Source of the DNA: Lamellibrachia columna
Taxonomy: Eukaryota > Annelida > Polychaeta > Sabellida > Siboglinidae
Direction: 5' to 3'
Assembly (NCBI GenBank): GCA_963662155.1
Contig: OY759267.1
Coordinates: forward strand, 35,692,976 to 35,756,975
DNA: 64,000 nucleotides
The notes below the pieces were generated by a model. It worked only from the letters and a program-made list of their open reading frames with translations, was not told the origin of the DNA and did no database searches. The translations under genes were made by a program, and so were the position numbers. Below are positions 42,860-55,388 of this stretch, in pieces (position 1 is the stretch's first letter; each line of letters begins with the position of its first letter).

Positions 42860-43240
42860 GCACTCACAGCCAAGTCAGTCTTTACGCAGACATTACAGCT
42901 TACTTGAAGTGTAAAGTGATTGTTGTACTCACAGCCCAGTCAGTCTTTACACAGATATTACCGCTTCCTTGAAGTGTAAAGTGATTGTTGTACTCACAGC
43001 CCAGTCAGTCTTTATTCCGACATTACAGCTGACTCGAATTGAAAAATTATTCTTCCACTCACATACCAGAGTCTTTATATAGGCCATACAACTGACTCAA
43101 TGTGTCAAATAATTATTGCACTCAAATACCAGTGAGTCTCTATACAGATATAACAGCTGACTTGTAGTGTAAAGTGATTTTTGCACTCGCAACCCGGTTA
43201 GTCTTTCACGGACATTACAGCTTACTAGAAGTGTAAAGAG
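42860..43240. repeat. ~65-bp degenerate minisatellite, 5-6 copies
   Basis: Unit 'gcactcacagcccagtcagt' 'ctttacacagatattac' 'agcttacttgaagtgtaaag'. In the duplicated block at 59670-59750 only about one unit remains, which accounts for the change in offset between the two blocks. Confidence 0.88.
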
Positions 43241-43524
43241 CTCTCTTGCTCTTGCATTAAAAACACGCGGGAAGGAGTTGTAGAGCGAACTGCCCCAGGG
43301 GGCACCAATATGGCTTTTTGGGGTATTTTTACTGCTGCAAATGTTGATCCTTTTATGGTCGTCGGCACACTGCTTCAAATGTTCATCCTATCATTCCACT
43401 AGTATTCAACAGATTTGTAATATAGATGTAATGTTTGGTCGAATTATATATATTTTTGGAATGGAACCATTGGTTGATTCAGACAGAAAAGGAAGCATTT
43501 AAGTAGACAGGTTTTCTTACACCT

Positions 43525-43779
43525 ATGTGTAACAAGATATTTGTAAAAAAAATGTGTAACATATTCACATGGCCTGCATTAAAAGAAGCTGTAGAAAGTT
43601 TGACACTATCATTTATTGGCTTTTGGGATGATGAAATGACGACATCTGTTAATATCATTGCAGACACAATGGGTCAGCTCTTTACTCCATCTCTCGTGAG
43701 TAGTACGTCACCACGAAGAAGTGAGTTGGTTGTTGTGCATCAATCAGCTGAGATTTCCCCAGAAGCATATGGTAAGTGA
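43525..43779 (+). CDS. exon-like segment, unknown protein (copy a)
   Basis: A strong internal acceptor ('tctgttaatatcattgcag' at about 43663) and donor 'TATG|gtaagtgag' at about 43770 frame a segment reading MGQLFTPSLVSSTSPRRSEL, VVVHQSAEISPEAY. The paralogue at 60048-60299 differs at few residues and keeps the frame. If translation starts at that Met, the Met-Gly-x-x-x-Thr start would fit N-myristoylation; this is speculative. Family unknown. Confidence 0.35.
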   Translation: MCNKIFVKKMCNIFTWPALKEAVESLTLSFIGFWDDEMTTSVNIIADTMGQLFTPSLVSSTSPRRSELVVVHQSAEISPEAYGK

Positions 43780-43989
43780 GCAAGGAATATATATTTAGAC
43801 TGAATTAATATTACACCATTAATTATTTCAATACTATGCGGGAAAGTTCATTTTGGCAAAAGTGTACCCTATACGTGAAAACGCCCACATACAAATGTAT
43901 TTATTATTACCTTTGTTAAATTTAATTTATATAAATGTTATAACTTATTGTATTATTAAAAAAAATACCGTTGCAGTCGACGGTCCAAC

Positions 43990-44650
43990 ATAATGAAGAT
44001 ATTGCCATATGGTTTCTCCTGGAAGTGTTTAAGGACAATCAATGCAGACTGTTCTGGCGACACAGCAAATGGTCAAGTGTTGACTGAATTAATACCATTC
44101 AGTGAACCATGTGTAGGTGTTAAATCTGTTATTGACCAGACTTGAGCGGATCTACACACTGGGTAGTGGGTCCAGGAAGTGTATGGAAGGAGACCATTTT
44201 CTTGCTGAAGCTATCTGCCGCATTTGATACCATTGGTCACAGGACAACTTATTAAAAGTGTGTCAATGTGGTGTGGCATATATGGAACAGAGCTGGTTCT
44301 CATAATATTTAACTGATAGATGCAAAAGAATGAAGATAGCGAATTGTTTCTCAGCTACGTTCCCTACTTCACGTAATGTTCCTCAGGGTGTTTCACTCTC
44401 TACGCTACTCTACTTGGCTCAGTTATCCAACGTCACAACTTGGATCACCAAGTGTATGCTAATAAATCACAGACCTATGCTATTTTGGCTACATGAGATA
44501 CAAATCACTTCCAAAACTAGCTCAGGGATTGTCTCCACAAAATCTTCCATTGGATGACAGAGACCACATTAAAGTTAAATGCAAATAAATCCGAGTTAGT
44601 TATTATTGGTGGGGTAAATTTTGCATGTCTATTTGAATCGATTAGGTGCG
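43990..44650 (+). mobile_element. old, heavily decayed LINE RT remnant (copy a)
   Basis: Scattered RT-like strings survive across all three frames with many stops: LKLNANKSELVIIGG (matching the L-K-L-N-x-x-K-[ST]-E motif), CLHKIFHWMTE just before it, and a degraded 'FLSYVPYFT ... SSGCFTLYATLLGSV' at the place of the GVPQGSVLGPLLF motif. The same decay is seen at 60510-61170, so it predates the duplication. Confidence 0.6.
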
Positions 44651-45507
44651 CACAATATGTTGCAAGACGTTTCCTTATGTGTCAGACTTTAGATTGCATG
44701 TAGAGAAGCACAGTAAAATCAAAACGTGTGGAAAGCATTAGCTTAACAGTGTCGCCTGGCTGTTCTTCGATGAGAACAAATTTGCATGTTTGCTGGAGTG
44801 CCATAAAACACTAATATTATATAGCCTTTTTGTTTAGGGAGTGACGTAGAGTGATATAATGAAAGCATTGATTTACTAAAATGCAAGGAAGGACATCAAC
44901 GTAATAATTTACATGTAATTGATTACGGATTGACAGACGTTTGCTACGATGACAATAAAACTGATGCCGATTGACCAACTAATGCGAATCGAGAATAATA
45001 ACCTGAATCTGAATATGTAATGATCGATGTACTTTTGTTTAAAAAATAAGAGTCCAATGACGTGAGTGACACTTAGCATTATCTGCTATTTGGTTGCACC
45101 TCCTATCGGTCGCTGGAGAGACCAATCCACAGTCACCGGGTCTCTTATGGTTACATATCGAGCAGCTCTCAGGGGAGAGATTTGTCGGCCCCCAGACCTT
45201 CCTGTAGTTCTCCAGCCAAACTACTGACAATCCCTATATGTTGAGCTTGTAACCTCCTATGACAACACGACAACCCGTTTATATAGTAGGTAAACCTATT
45301 TAGCTGAATTTGTGGTGTGAACTCTTGAAACAGGTTAACTTTACATTTAACTGATATAACAACTACTAATTAAACAATTTAGTTAATTAGAATGTTTCTT
45401 ATATGGCATAGTTCATGTTGTAATGCTGCAAAGTGTATAACATGCATAAATAATATTATTTCTCTATGTTATTGATATTAAATTATGCAGATCTAGTGGT
45501 GAAATTA

Positions 45508-45543
45508 TGCGCATGCGCCGGAAGTTATCACTCTAAGATGGCG
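45508..45543 (+). promoter_or_regulatory. NRF1 + ETS + YY1 promoter cluster (copy a)
   Basis: TGCGCATGCGC (NRF1-type palindrome) at 45508-45518 overlaps CCGGAAGT (ETS/GABP-type) at 45518-45525, followed at 45535 by AAGATGGCG (YY1-type, the ATG of which often is a start codon). This combination within 36 bp is characteristic of TATA-less housekeeping promoters in animals. The ATG opens only MASTRTLAV, so a splice or non-coding first exon would be needed. Conserved in the second copy at 62024-62059. Confidence 0.5.
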
Positions 45544-45545
45544 TC

Positions 45546-47500
45546 TACTAGAACGTTGGCCGTGTAATTGATATCAACAACCCTACAAAACCCTGTCTTA
45601 GGAATACAACACACTCCAAGTGGAAAAGGTTTATTATTATATTGGCAATAGTATCATCGAACAGTTGTGATAACTGGTATGTCTGTTTATTATCTATGCA
45701 TCTAGCAATTCCCACCGCCGTTACTTTGTTAACTGTTACGTTAGCCAACAATAAGCCAAAACGCATAGAAAGTGTCTCGTCTCCTTGCCAGCAACAGTCT
45801 AGCCAAATTTTCGTGCGACTAATACACAGTCATGAGTTGCATCAGAAGCAGAAAAACATAGTTGTCACTAATAAATAATCTGTCCCAATACATTAATCAA
45901 AACTCCATATGAAATGATCAATCGTTTGTAGAATGAATAAAATATGTATCAGAATTAAAACCATATCAAATATGTGTACTCCGTAGTACAGATATTATTT
46001 ATCTACAAAGCCAAATAATGTTTATACACAAATCTTCCGCATTCTGGTAGGTCACAAAGTCCCTGTTTATAATGCTCCTTTTGTTAGTAGCTGTCTCGAA
46101 TCATCTCTTTCTTCACCAATTTCGTCCGACTGGCTGTCAACGCAATGCATTTCTACCTATCTAGATGAGATCAGCTTTTACAGAGAACACCACATGAAGC
46201 ACGCAGCGTGTGCTATTGATATACAACGTATGTTGAAGTAGATAACATGCACTCCAACACGGATGTAGCTCACGAAATGCTATCTTGCACACTCCTCCAT
46301 ATTTCTCCAATTGATCATTCTTCGGTCATGGTAGGCCGTACACCGTATACCAATTTTTGGAAGAAGAATCACCAACTTCGCATGGATTGCTATATAAGAC
46401 ACGCTAAATGCAAGAACTCCCCGCATGCTGGCTGGTAAACAGGAATGAACCATTGTGGTCTGTTGTCTGTGCTGGCGGAAGTAATCAACGAACTACGACA
46501 CGCATTGTCCATGCGCTCGGACGGCGTTGTCCTGTTTGCATAACATAATCTATTGCAGCACCACGCCTTGACACCTGTCAACGCCCTGAATGACGTTGTA
46601 ATCCTCACTTAGAAGAGCAATTTCTATGTCGCAATTATTCTGGTATCCTAATTGTATCGACACATGCGTGTTGTTCTATTGAGGATACGTAATCGTTCTG
46701 TTTACAGCAATTTTCTCAACATGGTTACACCAAAAAATAATAGTACGCATCAGTTAGTGTACGTTCAGTGTTCAAAGTGTTTTACACTTCACACCTAGCA
46801 CACCTGTTCATTCCAACTCCATCTCGACTTCTCTGGGAAGCACTCAGCCATGCTGCAGTTACTGCTCGAAGACCATTCGTACGTATAATCACCACTGCAT
46901 ATAGCCAGATACTCATTCATACAAACGAATGAGCTGTGGCAACGTTCGGTGAAACAAATTGCCAAAGCTTCGAAACGGCAGCAAGACGGTTCAAGCTAGG
47001 GTTTTCACGACTGGGAGCCTGACGTTCTATCTGGAACGTTGTCACGCCCCATTCGATGGGAGAGAAGGAGAAGGGTCAGAGAAGAAGCGAGGAAGGGAGA
47101 GGAGGCAGCGCGGGAGGGAGATATGCCGTTTGTTTGTTAATGCAGACATGTACAAGTGTTTAGCAATATTTAATATGGCCATGGTTCGCACCACGGTGTA
47201 GCTTACTCATGCGCGCATCTTACTGCTAACACTAGTACGAAAAGTAAAATAATAAACCGCACAAAAACAAATGTTGCAACATAGGCCTCTATAGCTCAAT
47301 GCACATACAAGTTCATATCACGGCATGTGGCTTTTATTAAACGTCGGCAGGGAAGCGTGTCTGCGTATCAGTGTTTGTTACACACGTGTATCCTGGTACA
47401 AAGTCAACACTTGTGTCGCACGCGGTGTCTTTGATGGGGAGCGTTGAATGCTATATCAAAGATGACTGATTGTTTGCTATAATGTTTACATCATCTAACG
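45546..47500. other. downstream of the promoter cluster, no gene assigned
   Basis: Several short ORFs (45642-45878, 46390-46608, 46959-47201) recur unchanged in the duplicate block, but this reflects recent duplication, not selection. None shows a recognisable domain. 47040-47120 is Arg/Glu-codon rich purine sequence. Confidence 0.4.
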
Positions 47501-47566
47501 TGTGTCATGGAACGAAACTAGCATTGGTATCGCATCAAAGAGACGTCGGAGTCGTGCATCAGTGCT

Positions 47567-47855
47567 TCACTTGACCTGGATGGAGGCAGAGTCTTGTAAG
47601 AGCAGTTGCTGTAGACGTGGGCGAATGGATGAAGATTGGGTGACGTCGAGCAAGACAAATATGTATTTGGGCAGCGGTTTGATGCTGCCGAGCGCCGTCG
47701 TCATCAGTTCGCTGTCGTCGATGAACTGTCGCATCAAACATACGACCACATTGTCGCCGTTGTCGAAGCCTCCTATTTTCGAGGCGCCGACGTCGTCGCG
47801 ATCACCGACGTAGAGACGCAATCCCCACTCGTCTTCGACGTGTTTCAATAGTTGA
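47567..47855 (-). CDS. TIR-domain exon
   Basis: Minus-strand acceptor 'cgctaagtttgcag' is followed by an open frame (phase 2) to a stop at 47567. It reads QLLKHVEDEWGLRLYV, GDRDDVGASKIGGFD, NVVVCLMRQFIDDSEL, LPKYIFVLLD. It fits the second half of a TIR domain: helix A (L-L-x-x-[VL]-E), box 2 (R-D-x-x-[PV]-G), the betaC/D strand 'V-V-V-x-L-[ST]-x-x-F-x-x-S', and the later '[YF]-I-x-[VI]-x-L' strand. TIR domains act as signalling scaffolds or NAD+ hydrolases in innate immunity. The catalytic Glu position and box 1 would be in the preceding exon, which I could not find. Box 2 Pro is replaced (DVGA). Confidence 0.6.
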
Positions 47856-47941
47856 CTGCAAACTTAGCGCGAGATTATCGCGAAGCCGCCCTGGCAATAG
47901 ACAAAGTTAGCGGCGTGTTGGATTTACAGTGAGCTCACAGT

Positions 47942-48330
47942 TGTTCTAATAAATCAGTATTTGTGCTGAGTAGTAATGGCTTATGTTTTGGTAACCAGAT
48001 TGATTTGTTTAATGTTTTTATTTATACTTTCACTGTACATCCTTCTTGTCAAAGGATATTTGATTTTTTATGAGCATGCTGTAGTCAAGAAAAGTACGTC
48101 GTTTATATAAGTACAACCATATGGTAAAATGCATATTGCTCAAACAAAGATACATATGAGATATTGATTTTGTAAATATTTAGCAAATATTCTATTAAAA
48201 TAATGTTTTTTCTCATAAGCAATTTATACACTGCTTATGAAAATGTTGACCATATTATTGGGTTTATTAAACATAACTTTTTTTTACCAAACTAACGGTG
48301 CTTTTCCTCTTTTTTCACTGATGTTCATGG
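47942..48330. repeat. part of a 1.81-kb duplication
   Basis: 47942-48540 and 49752-50402 are nearly identical ('ctaataaatcagtatttg', 'gtaaccagattgatttgttt'), offset about 1810 bp. AT-rich, no gene. Confidence 0.85.
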
Positions 48331-49200
48331 GTTAGGTTCAGGTAAAATATTGTCCAGTCATTCTTTCTTCTTTTCTTTCCAAACTTTTTGTATCGGCTGC
48401 CCCCTCTCCATCTTTCATCTTCCCCCGATCTTCTCATATCCCACCTCACGCAGTCCTTCGATCTTAGCTGTTCGTTCCCCTTTTCTTGCATCCTTGATGT
48501 TTTTTCAACTTTCTCTTCCACTCTCTTTACTAGTATGTCTGCATCCATGCTTACCATGTGGCCTGCCCATTTCAACTTGCTTCTCACCAATCTTCCGGTT
48601 GAACTGTTTTGTTGCATCACATATTTCGTCAGGTCGTTCATCTTTCTTTCGTCAACCCTCTTTGTTCGTGTTATTCGACAAAACCAGAACCAACTTTCAG
48701 GTGCTGTTGTTGTTCTGTCAACGCCACTGTCTCCAGATACAGATTAAGGCATGCTTGTGTAACACAAGCTCTCAGGACTTTCCTTTTCAGCTTTTTCAAA
48801 ATGTTTCTGTCCAACATGACTCCCTCAACCTTTCCCCAAGCATTCGCTCCCTGTTGTATCCGGCATCGCATTTCTACCTCTGAATGCTCATCCTCATTAA
48901 CCATTCCTCCAAATTACACAAAGCCATCCACTTGGTTGAACTCCTTATCATCCAAACTAATGTTCAAGTCCTCTCTCTGATGTCAAACCCACATCTCTCC
49001 TGTCTTCTCCCGGCTCATTATCGGTCCGTGCTTCTTGAACATCCCCTTCCATTGCTCCAACACTTCCTGTAGTTCTTGTTTTTTGTCTGCTATCATGGCC
49101 AGATCGTTTGCATACATCCCCTTCCTAAGAACATCCTTCATGCTGATATTCCTGCTGATTAGTGCCACCACCATGATAAAGAGTAAAGGGTCATTTCCTT
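48315..49200 (-). mobile_element. RTE-like LINE, 3' half (copy b, longest)
   Basis: Minus strand, in order: YANDLAMIADKKQELQEVLE (49174-), RCRIQQGANAWGKVEGVML and ILKKLKRKVLRACVTQACLN (thumb, 48904-), then RSKLKWAGHMVSMDADILVK, RVEEKVEK and DCVRWDMRRSGEDERW (C-terminal tail, 48641-48315). The 'LKWAGHMVxM' tail with 'RWxDCVxxDxxxxG' is usual in RTE/BovB and relatives. Frameshifts separate the blocks; it is dead. Confidence 0.85.
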
Positions 49201-49274
49201 GCCTCTAATCGATGTTAACTTTAAACTCTTCCGACAACCCACATCCAACTACAACTCTTCTTTTTGTTCTCAGG

Positions 49275-49610
49275 AACATGACAGTTCTGGGTGTTGCTCG
49301 CCATGACACAGAACTGACTGAATACAACCAATTCATTACAAAGTCAGACTCCCAGATAAGTACAAAAGGTGTTGGAATGAACAGGTCAGCCAGGGAGTGA
49401 ACTGTTAAGCACGTTGAACAATCCCAAGGAGTGGATACAGTGCTGTGTAAACATAACCATGCCTTTACTTTAGATGTTTTTGCAGGTGCTGCGGCAGCCA
49501 GGAACAATTTTGGTGGACCAAGAGTAAACAATATCAAGGGTCACTTCAATCGGATCGCGCTTGCCTATCCCCACTTTGTGTGTTGGTACAGGTTGGTGTC
49601 ATAAGTAGAC
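49275..49610 (+). repeat. exon-like segments in the duplicated block
   Basis: After an acceptor 'tttttgttctcag' the frame reads VLGVARHDTELTEYNQFITK but the following donor is 'CAG|ataagt' (AT instead of GT). A second acceptor 'gatgtttttgcag' at 49485 opens NNFGGPRVNNIKGHFNRI (shared with 28680-28890). Family unknown. Confidence 0.4.
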
Positions 49611-51452
49611 ATAACCGCCTTAGAAACAGGCCATTCATGGTGCTCTTGCAAATTCATTGGATTATGAGTGAAACAGACATTGCAAAAACTGTAACAATGA
49701 ATTGTGGGGGAGGGGAGAATGTCACATTAGATTGAGAAACTAACTTTTAGATTTGTTCTAATAAATCAGTATTTGCGCTGAGTAGTAATGGCTTATGATT
49801 TGGTAACCAGATTGATTTGTTTAATGTTTTTATTTATACTTTCACTGTACATCCTTCTTGACAAAGGATATTTGATTTTTATGAGCATGCTGTAGTCAAG
49901 AAGATTACGTCGTTTATATGAGTACAACCATATGGTAAAATGCATATTGCTCAAACAGAGATACATATGAGAGATTGATTTTGTAAATATTTAGCAAATA
50001 TTCTATTGAAATAATGTTTTTTCTCATAAGCAATTTATACACTGCTTATGAAAATGTTGACCATATTATTGCATTTATTAAACCTAACTTTTTTTTACCA
50101 AACTATCGGTGCTTTTCCTCTTTTTTCACTTATGTTCAAGGGTTAGGTTCAGGTAAAATATTGTCGAGTCACTGTTTCTGTTTTATCTTTCCATACTTTT
50201 CTATCGGCTGCCCCCTCTCCATCTTTCATCTTGCCCCTCTCCATCTTTCATCTTGCCCCTCTCAATCATTCATCTTCCCCCGATCTTCTCATATCCCACC
50301 TCACGCAGTCCTTCGATCTTAGCTGTTCGTTCCCCTTTTCTTGCATCCTTTATGTTTTTTCACCTTTCTCTTCCACTCTCTTTACTAGTATGTCTGCATC
50401 CAGTATATTAGGGGGGGGTGGGGACATCTTCAATCTAGTGCAGCCTCCCTCTGATAAGTTACATCAAAGCAGAACAAGTCACATTATAATATAATTACTT
50501 AGCAGTCAACTTTTGTTGATTTCAGTTAATTAGACACAGTCACCTTTACTCAAGTCCATGTGAAGAGCACACATCTATTGGGAGTTGAGAAAATCCTGGA
50601 CAGGCCCAGCTGTTATCTGATATGGCCTAGTGAGCTGACGTAACTGTTTCACATGGAAGGTGAGTTGTTTTTGAGGACTCCACTAAGTAGGTTATGTAAT
50701 GTTATGCAATTCGACAAGTTGAAGTGTCTGTCTTTTCAGTAATCCACAGTCAAAGGTGATATTTGGGTCTGTTTACATAGGTGTATTGTGGCACCAGGTA
50801 AAAAATTATTATAACTTTCAGTATGGAATAACAACTGGCTATATAGAATTTGATTACAGAACACATGCTGGACTATTCCAAAAATTATGTTACAAGTTCA
50901 TTCGAGTGAGCTGAAAAAGTCAGTGTATTCGAGTATCGTACTAGAATACAGACTGTCTCAAGCTGAAGTAGCTCATATATGTGTGTTCTGCCCACCACAG
51001 GTGGTGGTTCCTTGTGTATGTAAGCAACTCCAACAACTAGGTAGGACATATATTTTTTGCATGAATGCATGATTTTCATTTACCTTTATCAACAGGCTAA
51101 ATTATATTTTTTTCTGCACAATTACCATTTTTATTTGGGGTAAGACCACAGTTGACCTTCCTGTTTACTGTTTCACACGAATGTAGGGCACGCGAAATTG
51201 TGAAATGTGAACTTAATAAATTCATATTATGTGACATGAGTGCCTTTGAGCATGAATATTCACAGGTTTGTTTATAGAAGCTATTGGCTGTGAAATAGTG
51301 CATTTTTTGGAGAGTGAACTAGCGGAGGGATTTATAGGAATTGTTCTGCTATGGGCCACGTGGGCGCATGAATACACGTCGGAAACTGCCAGCAATCCTG
51401 AAGGAGTGGTTTGCACCACTCTGTCAAAGTCATCCTGGCTTAGCTGTGGCAA

Positions 51453-51674
51453 CTAAACCCCACTGCTAACCCCACTGGGTTCCTGTTGGATTGCTGCATC
51501 TGATGGTTTGTGGTAACAGTGGCCGGTCTTGAAGCCACCAATTTTCATCTTAATTCCACCAGCAGGTGGACATTTCTCCTCACTCTTTCTACTACTACTA
51601 CTACTATCATGTGTTTTCTCCTCCATTTTAAAATCCCAGGTAAATCCAAGTAAAATTACTAATGAAAGTGACAA
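51453..51674 (-). pseudogene. transposase N-terminal fragment, array unit 1
   Basis: KCPPAGGIKMKIGGFKTGHC and YHKPSDAAIQQEPSG match the full gene at 41300-41506. A stop follows PSGVSSGV here, whereas other units stay open until the deletion junction. Confidence 0.85.
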
Positions 51675-52739
51675 AACCGTTATCTGAATGCAAAGACGTC
51701 TAATCCACCTGAGAAACCAGATGACAGTGACAGGAGACCAGTATATTAGGGGGGTGGGGACATCTTCAAACTAGTGCAGCCTCCCTCTGATAAGTTACAT
51801 CAAAGCAGAACAAGTCACATTATAATATAATTACTTAGCAGTCAACTTTTGTTTATTTCAGTTAATTAGACACAGTCACCTTTTCTCAAGTCCATGTGAA
51901 GAGCACACATCTATTGGGAGTTGAGAAAATCCTGGACAGGCCCAGCTGTTATCTGATATGGCCTAGTGAGCTGATGTAACTGTTTCACATGGAAGGTGAG
52001 TTGTTTTTGAGGACTCCACTAAGTAGGTTATGTAATGTTATGCAATTCGACAAGTTGAGGTGTCTGTCTTTTCAGTAATCCACACTCAAAGGTGATATTT
52101 GGGTCTGTTTACATAGGTGTATTGTGGCTCCAGGTAAAACATTATTATAACTTTCAGTATGGAATAACAACTGGCTATATAGAATTTGATTACAGAACAC
52201 ATGCTGGACTATTCCAACAATTATGTTACAAGTTCATTCGAGTGAACTGAAAAAGTGAGTGTATTCGAGTATCGTACTAGAATACAGACTGTCTCAAGCT
52301 GAAGTAGCTAATATAATATGTGTTCTGCCCACCGCAGGTGGTGGTTCCTTGTGTATGTAAGCAACTCCAACAACTAGGTAGGACATAGATTTTTTGCATC
52401 AATGCATGATTTTCATTTACCTTTATCAACAGGCTAAATTAAATTTTTGTCTGCACAATTACCATTTTTATTTGGGGTAAGGCCACAGTTGACCTTCCTT
52501 TTTACTGTTTCACACGAATGTAGGGCACGCGAAATTGTGAAATGTGAATTTAATAAATTCATATTATGCGACATGAGTGCCTTTGAGCATGAATATTCAC
52601 AGGTTTGTTTATAGAAGCTATTGGCTGTGAAATAGTGCATTGTTTGGAGAGTTTAACTGGCGGAGGGATTTATGGGAATTTTTCTGCTATGGGCCACATG
52701 GGCGCATGAATACACGTCGGAAACTGCCAGCAATCCTGA

Positions 52740-53012
52740 AGGAGTGGTTTGCACCACTCTGTCAAAGTCATCCTGGCTTAGCCGTGGAAACCAAACCTCA
52801 CTGCTAACCCCACTGGGTTCCTGTTGGATTGCTGCATCTGATGGTTTGTGGTAACAGTGGCTGGTCTTGAAGCCACCAATTTTCATCTTAATTCCACCAG
52901 CAGGTGGACATTTCTCCTCACTCTTTCTACTACTACTACTACTATCATGTGTTTTCTCCTCCATTTTAAAATCCCAGGTAAATCCAAGTAAAATTACTAA
53001 TGAAAGTGACAA
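52740..53012 (-). pseudogene. transposase N-terminal fragment, array unit 2
   Basis: Open from MSLSLVILLGFTWDF to LLAVSD, then out-of-frame read-through across the deletion junction (VYSCAHVAHS). Without catalytic residues it cannot transpose, but it could make a truncated N-terminal protein. Confidence 0.85.
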
Positions 53013-54062
53013 AACCGTTATCTGAATGCAAAGACGTCTAATCCACCTGAGAAACCAGATGATAGTGACAGGAGACCAGTGCTCTATTAGGGGGGTGGGG
53101 ACATCTTCAAACTAGTGCAGCCTCCCTCTGATAAGTTACATCAAAGCAGAACAAGTCACATTATAATATAATTACTTAGCAGTCAACTTTTGTTTATTTC
53201 AGTTAATTAGACACAGTCACCTTTATTCAAGTCCATGTGAAGAGCACACATCTATTGGGAGTTGAGAAAATCCTGGACAGGCCCAGCTGTTATCTGATAT
53301 GGCCTAGTGAGCTGACGTAACTGTTTCACATGGAAGGTGAGTTGTTTTTGAGGACTCCACTAAGTAGGTTATGTAATGTTATGCAATTCGACAAGTTGAG
53401 GTGTCTGACTTTTCAGTAATCCACACTCAAAGGTGATATTTGGGTCTGTTTACATAGGTGTATTTTGGCACCAGGTAAAAAATTATTATAACTTTCAGTA
53501 TGGAATAACAACTGGCTATATAGAATTTGATGACAGAACACATGCTGGACTATTCCAAAAATTATGTTACAAGTTCATTCGAGTGAGCTGAAAAAGTGAG
53601 TGTATTCGAGTATCGTACTAGAATACAGAATGTCTCAAGCTGAAGTAGCTCATATATGTGTGTTCTGCCCACCACAGGTGGTGGTTCCTTGTGTATGTAA
53701 GCAAATCCAACCACTAGGTAGGACATAGATTTTTTGCATGAATGCATGATTTTCATTTACCTTTATCAACAGTCTAAATTAAAAAAAATTCTGCACAGTT
53801 ACCATTTTTATTTGGGGTAAGACCACAGTTGACCTTCCTGTTTACTGTTTCACACGAATGTAGGGCACGCGAAATTGTGAAATGTGAACTTAATAAATTC
53901 ATATTATGTGACATGAGTGCCTTTGAGCATGAATATTCACAGGTTTGTTTATATATAGTGCATTTTTTGGAGAGTTTAACTGGCGGAGGGATTTATGGGA
54001 ATTGTTCTGCTATGGGCCACGTGGGCGCATGAATACACGTCGGAAACTGCCAGCAATCCTGA

Positions 54063-54335
54063 AGGAGTGGTTTGCACCACTCTGTCAAAGTCATCCTGGC
54101 TTAGCCGTGGCAACCAAACCCCACTGCTAACCCCACTGGGTTCATGTTGGATTGTTGCATCTGATGGTTTGTGGTAACAGTGGCCGGTCTTGAAGCCACC
54201 AATTTTCATCTTAATTCCACCAGCAGGTGGACATTTCTCCTCACTCTTTCTACTACTACTACTACTATCATGTGTTTTCTCCTCAATTTTAAAATCCCAG
54301 GTAAATCCAAGTAAAATTACTAATGAAAGTGACAA
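54063..54335 (-). pseudogene. transposase N-terminal fragment, array unit 3
   Basis: As unit 2; Met of MEE is changed to Ile here (FKIEEKTHD), leaving only the upstream ATG. Confidence 0.85.
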
Positions 54336-55388
54336 AACCGTTATCTGAATGCAAAGACGTCTAATCCACCTGAGAAACCAGATGACAGTGACAGGAGACC
54401 AGTATATTGGGGGGGGGGGGGTGGGGACATCTTCAAACTAGTGCAGCCTCCCTCTGATAAGTTACATCAAAGCAGAACAAGTCACATTATAATATAATTA
54501 CTTAGCAGTCAACTTTTGTTTATTTCAGTTAATTAGACACAGTCACCTTTACTCAAGTCCATGTGAAGAGCACACATCTATTGGGAGTTGAGAAAATCCT
54601 GGACAGGCCCAGCTGTTATCTGATATGGCCTAGTGAGCTGACGTAACTGTTTCACATGGAAGGTGAGTTGTTTTTGAGGACTCCACTAAGTAGGTTATGT
54701 AATGTTATGCAATTCGACAAGTTGAGGTGTCTGTCTTTTCAGTAATCCACACTCAAAAGTGATATTTGGGTCTGTTTACATAGGTATATTGTGGCTCCAG
54801 GTAAAAAATTATTATAACTTTCAGTATGGAATAACAACTGCCTATATAGAATTTGATTACAGAACACATGCTGGACTATTCCAAAAATTATGTTACAAGT
54901 TTATTCAAGTGAGCTGAAAAAGTGAGTGTATTCGAGTATCGTACTAGAATACAGACTGTCTCAAGCTGAAGTAGCTCATATATGTGTGTTCTGCCCACCA
55001 CAAGTGGTTGTTCCTTGTGTATGTAAGCAACTCCAACAACTAGGTAGGACATAGATTTTTTGCATGAATGCATGATTTTCATTTACCTTTATCAACAGTC
55101 TAAATTAAATTTTTGTCTGCACAATTACCATTTTTATTTGGGGTAAGACCACAGTTGACCTTCCTGTTTACTGTTTCACACGAATGTAGGGCACGCGAAA
55201 TTGTGAAATGTGAACTTAATAAATTCATATTATGTGACATGAGTGCCTTTGAGCATGAATATTCACAGGTTTGTTTATATATAGTGCATTTTTTGGAGAG
55301 TTTAACTGGCGGAGGGATTTATGGGAATTTTTCTGCTATGGGCCACGTGGGCGCATGAATACACGTCGGAAACTGCCAGCAATCCTGA

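Noticed and set aside
46959..47201. 80-residue ORF conserved in both duplicate blocks
   Set aside because: Conservation reflects recent duplication (flanking non-coding DNA is equally conserved); purine-rich low-complexity Arg/Glu stretch, no splice or domain support.
50885..51072. Overlapping plus- and minus-strand ORFs in each array unit (LQVHSSELKKSV..., MKIMHSCKKSM...)
   Set aside because: Frames are open by chance in the left part of the unit and are broken in other units (for example by 'aaaagtgagtg'); no motif recognised.
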